Shown here one piece after another: positions 9,581 through 19,483 of a stretch of DNA of 64,000 bases (the stretch's first letter is position 1; each line of letters begins with the position of its first letter). The notes beneath the pieces are model-generated. The model ran no database searches, was not told the origin of the DNA, and saw only the letters and a list, made by a program, of their open reading frames with translations. The DNA is taken from the NCBI RefSeq assembly GCF_000158815.1, contig NZ_GG657738.1, forward strand, positions 3,124,928 to 3,188,927, written 5' to 3'. The translations under genes and the position numbers were made by a program. Source of the DNA: Micromonospora sp. ATCC 39149 (GTDB taxonomy: Bacteria; Actinomycetota; Actinomycetes; Mycobacteriales; Micromonosporaceae).

Positions 9581-10975
9581 TCAGTCCTTCAACGGGTACG
9601 GGATGAACGTGCTGCGGTTCTCGTCCAGGTCGAGCTGGCCGCTGATCGGCGCGGCGGCGCGCTGCGGGCAGGTCATCCGCTCGCAGGTCTTGCAGCCGGG
9701 GCCGATCGACGTGGTGGCGTCGGCCGCGTACAGGTCGATCCCGGCGGAGTAGACCAGCCGGTCGGCGTGCCGGGTCTCGCAGCCGAGCCCGATCGCGTAG
9801 ACCTTGCCGGGTTGGTTGTAGCCGCCGTGGTGGCGGGTGATGGTCCGGGCGATCCACAGGTAGCGCTGCCCGTCGGGCATCTCGGCGACCTGCACGACGA
9901 CCCGGCCCGGCGAGCTGAACGCCTCGTATACGTTCCATAGTGGACAGGTGCCGCCGGTCAGCGAGAACGGGAAGCCGGAGGCGGACTGCCGCTTGGACAT
10001 GTTGCCCGCGCGGTCGACCCGGACGAACGAGAACGGCACCCCACGCGCCCGGGGCCGTTGCAGCGTGCTGAGCCGGTGGCACACCGTCTCCCAGCCCATC
10101 GCGAAGTGCTGGGTGAGCAGGTCGATGTCGTACCGGTGCTGCTCCGCCGCCGCGAGAAAGCGCTCGTAGGGCAGGATCAGCGCGGCGGCGAAGTAGTTCG
10201 CGAGGCCGACCCGGGTGAGGATCTGGGTCTGGACGTCGTCGAAGCGCTCCTCCTCCACGATCTCGTCGATCACGTCGGCGAACTCCAGCAGCGCGATCTG
10301 CGCCGCCATCCGCATGGCCTCCTGCCCGGCCCGCAGCGACGTCGACAGGTGCAGGGTGCGGGTCTGCGGACGGTAGCGGTGCAGCTCGTCGCCGAGCAGG
10401 GCGGCGTCGTCGCGGCGGACGTGGACGGCATGCCGCTGGGCGAGTCGGTCCTGTAGGGCGGACCGGACCTCGCCACGGCGCAGCCCGATGGTCGCGGCCA
10501 GCCGCTCTGCCGCCTCGTCCAGGTCCGGCAGGTAGTTCTGCCGCCGGTAGAAGAACTCGGTCACCCGGTCGTGCGGGCTGCGGCCGACCGTCTCCCGATC
10601 GCCCAGCAGCTCGGCGAGCTGCTCGTCCGCCTGCCGGTACCGACGGTGCAGATCGAGGACGGCCTCCGCGACCTCGGGCAGCCGGGTGGCCAGCTCGGTG
10701 AGATCGGCGACGCTCGGTCGGCCCGGGAGCGCCTCACGCAACCCGGCGACCAGTCGGGGTGTGTCCCTCGGGGCGAAGACGGTCGGATCGACGCCGAACA
10801 CCTCGGTGATGCGCATCAGCACCGGAACGGTCAGCGGGCGCGAATCGTGTTCGATCTGGTTGAGGTAGCTGGGCGAGATGTTCAGCAGACGGGCCAGGCG
10901 CGACTGGCTCAGCGCCCGGTCCTCGCGCATCCGGCGCAGCCGCGCACCCGCGAAGGTCTTGGTGATCGCCCCCAC
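9581..10975 (-). CDS. ramB: RamB-like XRE/ScfR-family regulator of acetate/glyoxylate metabolism
   Basis: About 464 residues from GTG 10975; longer starts (e.g. GTG 11005) remain possible. The helix-turn-helix is 'ARLRRMREDRALSQSRLARLLNISPSYLNQIE' (in parts about 10-42), followed by the central short-chain-fatty-acyl regulator domain. The C-terminal Cys-rich DUF2083 region has 'GGTCPLWNVYEAF', 'LGCETRHA' and 'GPGCKTCERMTCPQRA'. RamB in corynebacteria and mycobacteria controls isocitrate lyase and malate synthase, and this gene is divergent from aceA-aceB. The Cys cluster probably binds acyl ligands or metal; that is inference. Confidence 0.88.
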   Translation of the reverse strand: MGAITKTFAGARLRRMREDRALSQSRLARLLNISPSYLNQIEHDSRPLTVPVLMRITEVFGVDPTVFAPRDTPRLVAGLREALPGRPSVADLTELATRLPEVAEAVLDLHRRYRQADEQLAELLGDRETVGRSPHDRVTEFFYRRQNYLPDLDEAAERLAATIGLRRGEVRSALQDRLAQRHAVHVRRDDAALLGDELHRYRPQTRTLHLSTSLRAGQEAMRMAAQIALLEFADVIDEIVEEERFDDVQTQILTRVGLANYFAAALILPYERFLAAAEQHRYDIDLLTQHFAMGWETVCHRLSTLQRPRARGVPFSFVRVDRAGNMSKRQSASGFPFSLTGGTCPLWNVYEAFSSPGRVVVQVAEMPDGQRYLWIARTITRHHGGYNQPGKVYAIGLGCETRHADRLVYSAGIDLYAADATTSIGPGCKTCERMTCPQRAAAPISGQLDLDENRSTFIPYPLKD

Positions 10976-11035
10976 CTCCTCGCTGGTCTTTGGGCAGCCC
11001 AGCACCGTTGGCAGGATGCAAATATACCTCTTCAC

Positions 11036-11047
11036 AACTTCGCAAAA
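11036..11047. promoter_or_regulatory. RamB-like box AACTTCGCAAAA
   Basis: It matches the corynebacterial RamB motif as I recall it (AACTTTGCAAA core) with one mismatch, and lies between ramB and aceA. A second GCAAA-containing AT-rich stretch lies at 11017-11027. Activation or repression cannot be told from sequence. Confidence 0.55.
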
Positions 11048-11202
11048 GGGGGGTGTGAACTTCTCAGAACTTGGCTTCTTCCGTCCCTCGACCCCGCCGC
11101 CACCGCCGTGTGACCGTTGGCGACACGCCGCTCCGGCGTCGCGTTCACGCCGCCACGGCACGACGCAGCGCCGGCGTCACCGAAAGTCGAGGGGACGACA
11201 TC

Positions 11203-12474
11203 ATGCAGAACGCCGTCGAGCAGTTGCGTACCGAGTGGGAGACCGACCCCCGTTGGCGGGGAGTGCGGCGCAGTTACCGCGCGCAGGACGTGATCCGCCT
11301 GCGCGGGGTGATCCAGGAGGAACACACCCTGGCACGGCACGGCGCCGAGCGGCTGTGGCGGCTGATGCACAGCGAGGACTACCTGCACGCCCTGGGCGCG
11401 CTCACCGGCAACCAGGCCGTGCAGATGGTCCGGGGCGGGCTCAAAGCCATCTACCTCTCCGGCTGGCAGGTGGCCGCGGACGCCAACCTCGCCGGGCACA
11501 CCTACCCCGACCAGAGTCTCTACCCGGCCAACTCGGTGCCCGCGGTGGTCCGCCGGATCAACAACGCCCTGCTGCGCGCCGCCCAGATCACCACCGCCGA
11601 GGGCGGCGAGGGCGGAACAGACTGGCTGGCACCGATCGTCGCCGACGCCGAGGCCGGCTTCGGCGGGCCGCTCAACGCCTACGAGCTGATGACCGCGATG
11701 ATCGTGGCCGGCGCGGCCGGCGTGCACTGGGAAGACCAGCTCGCGGCCGAGAAGAAGTGCGGCCACCTCGGCGGGAAGGTGCTCGTCCCCACCGGCCAGC
11801 ACATCCGTACGCTGGAGGCGGCGCGGCTCGCCGCCGATGTCGCCGGGGTGCCGTCGGTGGTCATCGCCCGCACCGACGCGCAGGCCGCCACGCTGCTCAC
11901 CACTGACGTCGACGAGCGGGACCGGCCCTTCGTCACCGGTGAGCGGACCGCCGAGGGCTTCTACCGGGTGCGCAACGGGATCGAGCCGTGCGTCGCCCGC
12001 GGCCTGGCCTACGCGCCGCACGCCGACCTGCTCTGGATGGAGACCAGCACCCCGGACCTGGAGATCGCCCGCCGGTTCGCCGAGGCGATCAAGGACCAGT
12101 ACCCGGATCAGCTCCTCGCCTACAACTGCTCGCCGTCGTTCAACTGGCGCAAACACCTCGACGACGCCACCATCGCCAAGTTCCAGCGGGAACTCGGCCA
12201 CATGGGCTACAAGTTCCAGTTCATCACCCTGGCCGGCTTCCACGCCCTCAACTACTCGATGTTTGACCTGGCCCGTGGCTACGCCGCCGACGGCATGTCC
12301 GCCTACGTGGCGTTGCAGGAGCGGGAGTTCGCCGCCGAGCCGGCCGGCTACACCGCCGTCAGGCACCAGCGCGAGGTGGGCACCGGCTACTTCGACCTGA
12401 TCAGCACGGTGCTCAACCCGGCCGCCGAGACCACCGCGCTGCGCGGATCCACCGAGGAGGAGCAGTTCGCATGA
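11203..12474 (+). CDS. aceA: Isocitrate lyase
   Basis: The 423-residue protein starts at ATG 11203 with a GAGGGGAC ribosome site 7 nt upstream. It has the signature KKCGHLGGK (active-site Cys, about residue 185), 'GWQVAADAN', '[10 protein letters not shown]' (Mg-binding Asp), '[10 protein letters not shown]' and 'NCSPSFNW'. It cleaves isocitrate to glyoxylate and succinate in the glyoxylate shunt, letting the cell grow on acetate or fatty acids. The stop overlaps the aceB start by 4 nt (ATGA), so the two are translationally coupled. RamB is divergent. Confidence 0.97.
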   Translation: MQNAVEQLRTEWETDPRWRGVRRSYRAQDVIRLRGVIQEEHTLARHGAERLWRLMHSEDYLHALGALTGNQAVQMVRGGLKAIYLSGWQVAADANLAGHTYPDQSLYPANSVPAVVRRINNALLRAAQITTAEGGEGGTDWLAPIVADAEAGFGGPLNAYELMTAMIVAGAAGVHWEDQLAAEKKCGHLGGKVLVPTGQHIRTLEAARLAADVAGVPSVVIARTDAQAATLLTTDVDERDRPFVTGERTAEGFYRVRNGIEPCVARGLAYAPHADLLWMETSTPDLEIARRFAEAIKDQYPDQLLAYNCSPSFNWRKHLDDATIAKFQRELGHMGYKFQFITLAGFHALNYSMFDLARGYAADGMSAYVALQEREFAAEPAGYTAVRHQREVGTGYFDLISTVLNPAAETTALRGSTEEEQFA

Positions 12475-14087
12475 GGTACGAGATCATCGGCCCGATGGCG
12501 GACCGGTTCGACGAGGTCCTCACCCCCGAGGCGCTGGAGTTCCTGGTCGAGCTGGACAGCGAGTTCGCGGCTCGCCGGGTGGCCCTGCTGGACACCCGCC
12601 GGGCCCGCCGGGACCGGTACGCCACCGGTCAGCTACCCGACTTCCTCCCGGAGACGGGCGCGATCCGCTCCGACCCGACCTGGCGGGTGGCCCCGCCCGC
12701 GCCCGGCCTGGTCGACCGGCGGGTCGAGATCACCGGACCGACCGACCGCAGGATGACCGTCAACGCGCTCAACTCCGGTGCCCGGGTGTGGCTCGCCGAC
12801 TTCGAGGACGCCACCGCCCCGACCTGGCACAACGTCGTCGCCGGGCAGCTCAACCTGATCGACGCGCTGGACCGGCGGATCGACTTCACCGACCGGCGCG
12901 GCAAGCGGTACGCCCTCGGCGACGAGCTGGCCACGATCGTCGTCCGGCCGCGCGGCTGGCACCTGGTGGAGAAGGGCATCGCGGTGGACGGGCGGCCGAT
13001 CTCGGCCAGCCTGGTCGACTTCGGGCTCTACCTGTTCCACTGCGCCCGGCGGCAGCTCGACGCGGGCGCCGGGCCGTACTTCTATCTGCCAAAGCTGGAG
13101 GGCCATCGCGAGGCGCGGCTGTGGAACGACGTCTTCGTCTTCGCCCAGCAGCGACTCGGCCTGCCGCGTGGCACCATTCGGGCCACCACGCTCATCGAGA
13201 CGATCACCGCCGCCTTCGAGATGGAGGAGATCCTGTACGAGCTGCGTGAGCACTCGGCGGGCCTGAACGCCGGACGGTGGGACTACATCTTCAGCGTGAT
13301 CAAGAACTTCGGTCAGTGGTCCGATTTCGTCCTGCCGGACCGCTCCGACATCACCATGACGGTGCCGTTCATGCGCGCCTACACCGAGCTGCTGGTGGCG
13401 ACCTGCCACCGGCGGGGCGCGCACGCCATCGGCGGGATGGCCGCGTTCATCCCCAGCCGGGATCCGGAGGTCAACGAGGTGGCCCTCGGCCGGGTGCGGG
13501 CGGACAAGCGGCGGGAGGCCGGCGACGGGTTCGACGGCTCGTGGGTCGCCCACCCCGGCCTGGTCGACACCTGCCGCGAGGAGTTCGACGCGGTGCTGGG
13601 CGACCGCCCCCACCAGCTCGACCGGCTACGGGACGACGTCAGCGTCGCCGCCGCCGACCTGCTCGCGGTCGACAAGACCCCGGGTCAGGTCACCGCCGAA
13701 GGGCTGCGCTCCAACATCGCGGTCGCGCTGCGCTACATCGACGCGTGGCTCGGCGGTGTCGGCGCGGTGGCCCTGTGGAACCTGATGGAGGACGCGGCGA
13801 CCGCCGAGATCGCCCGCTGCCAGGTCTGGCAGTGGTTGCGCCACAGCACGCCGCTGGCCGGCGGCGGCTGCGTGACCGACGATTCGGTCCGGTCGATCCT
13901 CGCGGAGGAACTGGCCGCGCTGCTGGCCGAACGTGAGGGAAACGACCGGGACCGCGCCGAGCGGGCCGCGCGGATCGTCGAGGACACCGCGTTCGGCGAG
14001 GAGCTGCCGGCATTCTTCACCACCGGCGCGTACGCCCGGCACTTCGATCCGCGCCGCCCGGTCACGGCTCCGGCAGCCGGTCGGTGA
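12471..14087 (+). CDS. aceB: Malate synthase A
   Basis: The 538-residue protein matches the AceB/malate synthase A length. It shows '[12 protein letters not shown]' (catalytic region, about 104-115), '[10 protein letters not shown]', '[19 protein letters not shown]' (about 203-221), '[12 protein letters not shown]', '[13 protein letters not shown]' and '[14 protein letters not shown]'. It condenses glyoxylate with acetyl-CoA to malate, the second glyoxylate-shunt step. It shares the operon with aceA (4-nt overlap), and a bidirectional terminator starts at its stop codon. Confidence 0.97.
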   Translation: MRYEIIGPMADRFDEVLTPEALEFLVELDSEFAARRVALLDTRRARRDRYATGQLPDFLPETGAIRSDPTWRVAPPAPGLVDRRVEITGPTDRRMTVNALNSGARVWLADFEDATAPTWHNVVAGQLNLIDALDRRIDFTDRRGKRYALGDELATIVVRPRGWHLVEKGIAVDGRPISASLVDFGLYLFHCARRQLDAGAGPYFYLPKLEGHREARLWNDVFVFAQQRLGLPRGTIRATTLIETITAAFEMEEILYELREHSAGLNAGRWDYIFSVIKNFGQWSDFVLPDRSDITMTVPFMRAYTELLVATCHRRGAHAIGGMAAFIPSRDPEVNEVALGRVRADKRREAGDGFDGSWVAHPGLVDTCREEFDAVLGDRPHQLDRLRDDVSVAAADLLAVDKTPGQVTAEGLRSNIAVALRYIDAWLGGVGAVALWNLMEDAATAEIARCQVWQWLRHSTPLAGGGCVTDDSVRSILAEELAALLAEREGNDRDRAERAARIVEDTAFGEELPAFFTTGAYARHFDPRRPVTAPAAGR

Positions 14088-14124
14088 CGCGGCGGGCCCG
14101 GCCTTGCGCCGAGCCCGCCGCGTC
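14086..14124. terminator. Bidirectional terminator between aceB and GH62
   Basis: Perfect 12-bp arms GACGCGGCGGGC (14086-14097) and complement (14113-14124) lie between the convergent stops of aceB and the GH62 gene. Confidence 0.75.
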
Positions 14125-14148
14125 AGTGCCGTCCGATCCTGATCGTGA

Positions 14149-15543
14149 CTAGCGTTGCAGGGTCAGCAGGCCCGGTCGGTACGGCAGGAGGCCGTAGTCC
14201 GTGCCGTCGGAGCGGGGGTCGCGCCCCTGGTAGAGCAGTTGGAGGTTGCAGGGGTCGACGGTCATGGTCTGGTCGGCGCTGGTGCGCAGCAGTTCACCGT
14301 GGCTGATGTCGTTGGTCCAGGTGGCGCCGCTGTTGGCCTTGCCGGCGAAGGGGTTGCTCTCCGTCGCGGCCTGCGGGGTCCACGAGCCGTCCAGGCTGGT
14401 GGCCGTGAACGAGCGGAAGTAGCGGCCCTGCGCGCCGATGGCCTCGACGATCATGAGGTAGCGGTTCTGGCCCTGGAGCTTGTAGACCTGGACCGCCTCG
14501 AACAGGTTGTTCGTGGTGTCGCTCATGATGGTGGTGTACGACGTGCCGAAGCTGCCCGGGAAGTTCCCGATGGGCATGCTGGCCCGGTAGATCTTGCCGT
14601 TGTCCCCGGCGAAGAACAGGTACATGTTCCGGTCGTCACCGATGACGGCCTGGTCGATGGGGCCCGTGTTGGAGCCGGTGATGCTGCCGGAGAACAGCGT
14701 CTGCGGCGCGGACCACCCGTTGGGGTTGGTGGGGTCGTTCGACGTGCGGTAGGAGAACGCCGGCCCGCCCCACTGGTAGGCGAGCACCCAGATGTTCTTC
14801 GGGGCGAAGTAGAACAGCGACGGCGCGACCGTGGAGGAGGACATCGCGTTCTGGCTGGCCGTGGCCATCTCCGACCAGTTCGTGAACAGGCTGAAGTTCA
14901 TCGAACCCCACCTTGTGCCGTAGTCGTGCGTCGTCGCGTAGACGAGCTGCTTGCCGTTGTACGGGGCGACGGTGAAGTCCTTCAGCGACACCCAGCCCGA
15001 CCTCGGCTGCGCCAGCACGCCCGTGGACGACCACCGGTACGTCGACGGAAGGTTGCACGTACTCGGCGGCGGAGTGGTCGGCGGCGGGGTCGTCGGTGAA
15101 GTGGTCGGCGGGGTCGTCGGCACCGGGGCGCCGGTGCAGGCGACCCCGTTCAGCGCGAAGCTCGTCGGCACCGGGTTGCTGCTCGTCCACGAGCCGTTGA
15201 AGCCGAACGAGGTCGTACCGTTGGTCGCGATGGACCCGTTGTAGGCGACGTTCTTGGCGGTCACCGCCGAACCGCTCTGCGTCACCGTCGCGTTCCACAC
15301 CTGGTCGACCCGCTGCCCGGCGCCGAACGACCATGTCAAGGTCCAACTTGTCAACGCGTCGCCCAGGTTCGTGATCGACACGTTGGCGCCGAAGCCGCCC
15401 TGCCACTGCGACGACACGGTGTAGTTGACCGAACAGCCCGCAGCCGCTGCGCCGGCCGGCACCGCCACGGCGACTGTCGCCGAGGCCAGCAACACGACGC
15501 CGGCCGACACCACGCCGACATTTGCCGCTTTGGATCTAGCCAT
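14149..15543 (-). CDS. Secreted CBM2-GH62 alpha-L-arabinofuranosidase
   Basis: The 464-residue protein starts at ATG 15543 with GGAGGG upstream. A signal peptide (to about residue 35, 'PAGAAAA') is followed by a CBM2 cellulose/xylan-binding module (about 36-138; '[23 protein letters not shown]', Cys near both ends). A Thr/Pro linker precedes the GH62 propeller (about 165-464) with '[24 protein letters not shown]', '[13 protein letters not shown]', '[14 protein letters not shown]', '[13 protein letters not shown]' and '[12 protein letters not shown]'. GH62 enzymes release arabinose side chains from arabinoxylan. Two LacI-type operators sit upstream, suggesting control by sugar-responsive repressors. 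Confidence 0.93.
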   Translation of the reverse strand: MARSKAANVGVVSAGVVLLASATVAVAVPAGAAAAGCSVNYTVSSQWQGGFGANVSITNLGDALTSWTLTWSFGAGQRVDQVWNATVTQSGSAVTAKNVAYNGSIATNGTTSFGFNGSWTSSNPVPTSFALNGVACTGAPVPTTPPTTSPTTPPPTTPPPSTCNLPSTYRWSSTGVLAQPRSGWVSLKDFTVAPYNGKQLVYATTHDYGTRWGSMNFSLFTNWSEMATASQNAMSSSTVAPSLFYFAPKNIWVLAYQWGGPAFSYRTSNDPTNPNGWSAPQTLFSGSITGSNTGPIDQAVIGDDRNMYLFFAGDNGKIYRASMPIGNFPGSFGTSYTTIMSDTTNNLFEAVQVYKLQGQNRYLMIVEAIGAQGRYFRSFTATSLDGSWTPQAATESNPFAGKANSGATWTNDISHGELLRTSADQTMTVDPCNLQLLYQGRDPRSDGTDYGLLPYRPGLLTLQR

Positions 15544-15595
15544 AATGCACCCTCCTGTTGGGATGGCGGCCAACGCATTTGTCGGGATCTTGTTA

Positions 15596-15609
15596 TGTGA
15601 GCGTTAACA
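15596..15609. promoter_or_regulatory. LacI-family operator TGTGAGCGTTAACA
   Basis: An imperfect copy of the GH43 operator at 3117 (10 of 14 bases as inverted pairs), 53 bp before the GH62 start. Confidence 0.6.
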
Positions 15610-15628
15610 GCCGCGTCAGACATGTTAC

Positions 15629-15640
15629 GGGAGCGCTCCC
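15629..15640. promoter_or_regulatory. CebR-like operator GGGAGCGCTCCC
   Basis: A perfect 12-bp palindrome equal to the core of the CebR cellobiose-repressor box of streptomycetes (TGGGAGCGCTCCCA; here flanked by C and A). It lies 86 bp upstream of GH62, beside the other LacI-type site. Confidence 0.75.
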
Positions 15641-15738
15641 ATCACCTCAACCTCCAGCCGTCGATGGATTTCGATCTCGTCCACGAGTTTCGGCTGATCC
15701 GCGTCGATCCATGCCGTACCCTTGCGCCGCCGCTAGTC

Positions 15739-15770
15739 AGTGCTACTATCTACCGGTAGTCAGCAGCACT
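15739..15770. promoter_or_regulatory. Inverted repeat in the PadR operon promoter
   Basis: Outer arms AGTGCT (15739-15744) and AGCACT (15765-15770) flank a central TACCGGTA palindrome (15751-15758), ending 18 bp before the PadR start. It is the likely autoregulatory operator of this exporter operon. Confidence 0.6.
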
Positions 15771-15788
15771 GAGTAGTCCGGAGGTTCC

Positions 15789-16118
15789 GTGGGCAGGCAG
15801 ATGACGGAGATGCTCAAGGGCACGCTGGAGGGCATCGTCCTCGCGATCCTCTCCAGGCGTCCCGCGTACGGCTACGAGATCACGGCGTGGCTGCGTGATC
15901 AGGGCTTCTCCGACATCGCCGAGGGCACCGTCTACGCCCTGCTGGTCAGGGTCGAACAGAAGCGCCTTGTCGACGTGGAAAAGGTCCCGTCCGAGAAGGG
16001 GCCCCCGCGCAAGGTGTACTCCCTCAACGCACAGGGCCAGGAGTACCTCGCAGAGTTCTGGAGGACCTGGGGCTTCCTCACCGAACGACTCGAACAGCTC
16101 CACAAGAGAGGCGAATGA
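15789..16118 (+). CDS. PadR-family transcriptional regulator
   Basis: The 109-residue protein starts at GTG 15789 with GGAGG 5 nt upstream. The winged helix is typical of PadR: 'LKGTLEGIVLAILSRRPAYGYEI' (about 9-31), 'IAEGTVYALLVRVEQKRLV' and the wing 'GPPRKVYSLNAQGQEYL'. It is the first gene of a four-gene run (PadR, DUF1048, ABC ATPase, ABC permease), and the first three junctions overlap or nearly touch. It probably represses the exporter until a drug-like ligand binds. Confidence 0.9.
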   Translation: MGRQMTEMLKGTLEGIVLAILSRRPAYGYEITAWLRDQGFSDIAEGTVYALLVRVEQKRLVDVEKVPSEKGPPRKVYSLNAQGQEYLAEFWRTWGFLTERLEQLHKRGE

Positions 16119-16507
16119 CCATGTTCGACACGGAAAGCGGCGGCCTCATCTCGAAGGTGATCGGCCCCAAGCGGCGTTGGCGGGCGTACAAGGCGCGCGT
16201 GAAACAGCTTCCCCCGGCGTACCGCACGGCGGTCGACGCGATCGAGCGGTACCTGATGCACTTTGGGCCGTTGGACGGTGACAGCGCGGCTTCGCTGTTC
16301 GAGGACGTCGCCGACCTCTTCGAGCGGGCCGCGGCGGACGGAACACCGATCCGCGAGATCGTCGGAGAGAACCCGGCCGAGTTCGTGGAGGCGTTGATCG
16401 ACAACTACGAGAGGGGCGGGTACGTGGCCCGGGAGCAGAACCGGCTGTCCCGCGCCATCGAACTCGCCGCCGGGGAAGACACCGGAAAGCTGGGGAGGTC
16501 CCGATGA
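16115..16507 (+). CDS. DUF1048 protein
   Basis: The 130-residue helical protein matches the DUF1048 pattern: 'GPKRRWRAYKARVKQLPPAYRTAVDAIERYL' region near the N-terminus, 'FEDVADLFERAAADGTPIREIVGENPAEFVE' and a short charged tail. Its function is unknown. It is regularly found between a PadR regulator and a DrrAB-like ABC exporter, exactly as here, with 4-nt overlaps on both sides (ATGA at 16115 and 16504). A role in assembling or gating the exporter is only inference. Confidence 0.85.
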   Translation: MTMFDTESGGLISKVIGPKRRWRAYKARVKQLPPAYRTAVDAIERYLMHFGPLDGDSAASLFEDVADLFERAAADGTPIREIVGENPAEFVEALIDNYERGGYVAREQNRLSRAIELAAGEDTGKLGRSR

Positions 16508-17310
16508 CGGCACAACCGGTCCCGGCGATCCGCGTGCAAGGGTTGAAGAAGTCGTACCAGCAGCTACCCGTGCTGCGTGGCGTGGACTTCGACGTGGCGC
16601 GGGGCAGCATCTTCGCCCTGCTCGGCTCGAACGGGGCGGGCAAGACGACGGTCGTGAAGATCCTGTCCACGCTGCTCGCGCCGGACGCGGGGACGGCTAA
16701 CGTCGCCGGCTTCGACGTCGCCACGCAGGCGACGGGCGTACGGCGCTCCGTCAGTCTCACCGGACAGTTCGCGGCCGTCGACGAGATCCTCACCGGGCGG
16801 GAGAACCTGGTGCTGGTCGCCCGGTTGCGACACCTCAAGAATCCGGGCAGGACGGCGGATGACCTGCTCGATCGCTTCTCGCTGACCGACGCGGGCGCGA
16901 GGAGGGTCTCGACGTATTCGGGTGGCATGCGCCGCCGCCTCGACATCGCGATGAGCCTGATCGGGAATCCGCCGGTGATCTTCCTCGACGAGCCGACCAC
17001 CGGGCTCGATCCCCAGGCGCGCATCGACGTGTGGCAGGCCGTCAAGAAACTCGCCGAGCAGGGCACGACGGTGCTGCTCACCACGCAGTATCTGGACGAG
17101 GCCGAGCAGCTCGCCGACCGGATCGCGATCCTTCACGAGGGTCGGATCATCGTGAACGGCACCCTGGCCGAACTCCGGCAGATGCTCCCGCCCGCCAAGG
17201 TCGAATACGTCGAGAAGCAGCCGACCCTCGAAGAGGTCTTCCTCGCCATCGTCGGTGCCGACGGTAGGGCCGGCGACGAGGCAAGGCCCACCGTCGACAC
17301 GGACCAGTGA
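16504..17310 (+). CDS. ABC exporter ATP-binding protein (DrrA-like)
   Basis: The 268-residue ATPase has Walker A GSNGAGKT (about 40-47), 'GQFAAVDEILTGRENL', signature YSGGMRRRLD (about 139-148), Walker B VIFLDEPTTGLD (about 159-170) and the switch His region 'LLTTQYLDEAEQLADRIAIL'. It belongs to the daunorubicin-resistance (DrrA) class that energises drug efflux. The C-terminal DrrA extension ('PTLEEVFLAIVGADG') is present. The permease starts 9 bp after its stop. Confidence 0.92.
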   Translation: MTAQPVPAIRVQGLKKSYQQLPVLRGVDFDVARGSIFALLGSNGAGKTTVVKILSTLLAPDAGTANVAGFDVATQATGVRRSVSLTGQFAAVDEILTGRENLVLVARLRHLKNPGRTADDLLDRFSLTDAGARRVSTYSGGMRRRLDIAMSLIGNPPVIFLDEPTTGLDPQARIDVWQAVKKLAEQGTTVLLTTQYLDEAEQLADRIAILHEGRIIVNGTLAELRQMLPPAKVEYVEKQPTLEEVFLAIVGADGRAGDEARPTVDTDQ

Positions 17311-17319
17311 GGAACAACG

Positions 17320-18081
17320 ATGACCAAGCACCACTTCGGCGACACCGCAGTCCTGCTGGGGCGGTCCCTGCGCCACATCACCCGCAGCCTGGACACCATC
17401 ATCACGACCACGATCATGCCGATCGCGTTCCTGCTGCTGTTCGTCTACGTGTTCGGCGGCGCGATCGACACCGAGTCTGATTCGTACGTGAACTACCTGC
17501 TGCCCGGCATTCTGCTCATCACGATCGCGTCCGGCATCTCCTACACCGCGTTCCGGCTCTTCCTCGACATGCAGAGCGGCATCTTCGAACGGTTCCAGTC
17601 CATGCCGATCGCGCGGTCGTCCGTGCTGTGGGCGCACGTGCTGACCTCGCTGGTCGCCAATCTGATCTCGCTCGTGGTCGTCGTCGCCGTCGCCCTGCTC
17701 ATGGGCTTCCGCTCGGGGGCGGGCGTGCTGGCCTGGCTCGCGGTCGCCGGCATCCTGATCCTGCTCACCCTCGCGCTGACGTGGATCGCTGTCATCCCCG
17801 GCCTCACCGCGAAGTCGGCGGACGGTGCGAGCGCGTTCTCCTACCCGCTCATCTTCCTGCCCTTCATCAGCTCGGCCTTCGTGCCCACCGACACCATGCC
17901 CGGCCCGGTGCGCGCCTTCGCCGAGAACCAACCCGTGACGTCGATCGTCAACGCGATGCGTGACCTGTTCACACAGCAGCCGGTCGGCACCGACATCTGG
18001 GCCGCCGTCGCCTGGTGCCTCGGCATCCTCCTCGTGGCGTACGTCCTCGCCATGAGGACCTACCGCCGCAGGATCTCCTAG
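17320..18081 (+). CDS. ABC-2 type exporter permease (DrrB-like)
   Basis: The 253-residue membrane protein has about six hydrophobic segments. The first is 'TTTIMPIAFLLLFVYVFGGAI' (in parts), followed by 'YVNYLLPGILLITIASG', and the ABC-2 family motif 'ERFQSMPIARSSVLWAHVL' (about 89-107) is present, as is 'PLIFLPFISSAFVPTDTMP'. It pairs with the ATPase 9 bp upstream to form a DrrAB-like drug exporter. Substrate unknown. A hairpin follows the stop. Confidence 0.92.
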   Translation: MTKHHFGDTAVLLGRSLRHITRSLDTIITTTIMPIAFLLLFVYVFGGAIDTESDSYVNYLLPGILLITIASGISYTAFRLFLDMQSGIFERFQSMPIARSSVLWAHVLTSLVANLISLVVVVAVALLMGFRSGAGVLAWLAVAGILILLTLALTWIAVIPGLTAKSADGASAFSYPLIFLPFISSAFVPTDTMPGPVRAFAENQPVTSIVNAMRDLFTQQPVGTDIWAAVAWCLGILLVAYVLAMRTYRRRIS

Positions 18082-18097
18082 TCACTCCGTCCGACCG

Positions 18098-18127
18098 AAG
18101 CCCGGCGACGAGGTGACGACCGGGCTT
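18098..18127 (+). terminator. Terminator after the ABC exporter operon
   Basis: Arms AAGCCCGG (18098-18105) and CCGGGCTT (18120-18127), followed by TCG, lie 17 bp after the permease stop. Confidence 0.65.
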
Positions 18128-18209
18128 TCGGCGTACCACTCGAACGCCGCCGGAGTGGGCTGCCGGCGGCGCTGCCGCGGTGCCGGACCGGCCGGCGCGA
18201 CCGTGCGAG

Positions 18210-19376
<1,167 letters not shown>

Positions 19377-19483
19377 TCACTCGAAGCCGCCGCCACCGTC
19401 GCAGGACGGTGGGTAATTTGTCACCCTTCCGTGCCGGCGGCCGGCGCAGGTCGGGTTTCCCGCCACTCAAAATCTGTGGCTGG

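Noticed and set aside
19393..19412. CCACCGTC-GCAG-GACGGTGG hairpin upstream of the SGNH esterase as a riboswitch
   Set aside because: A lone stem-loop with no conserved aptamer sequence; it may simply be leader structure.
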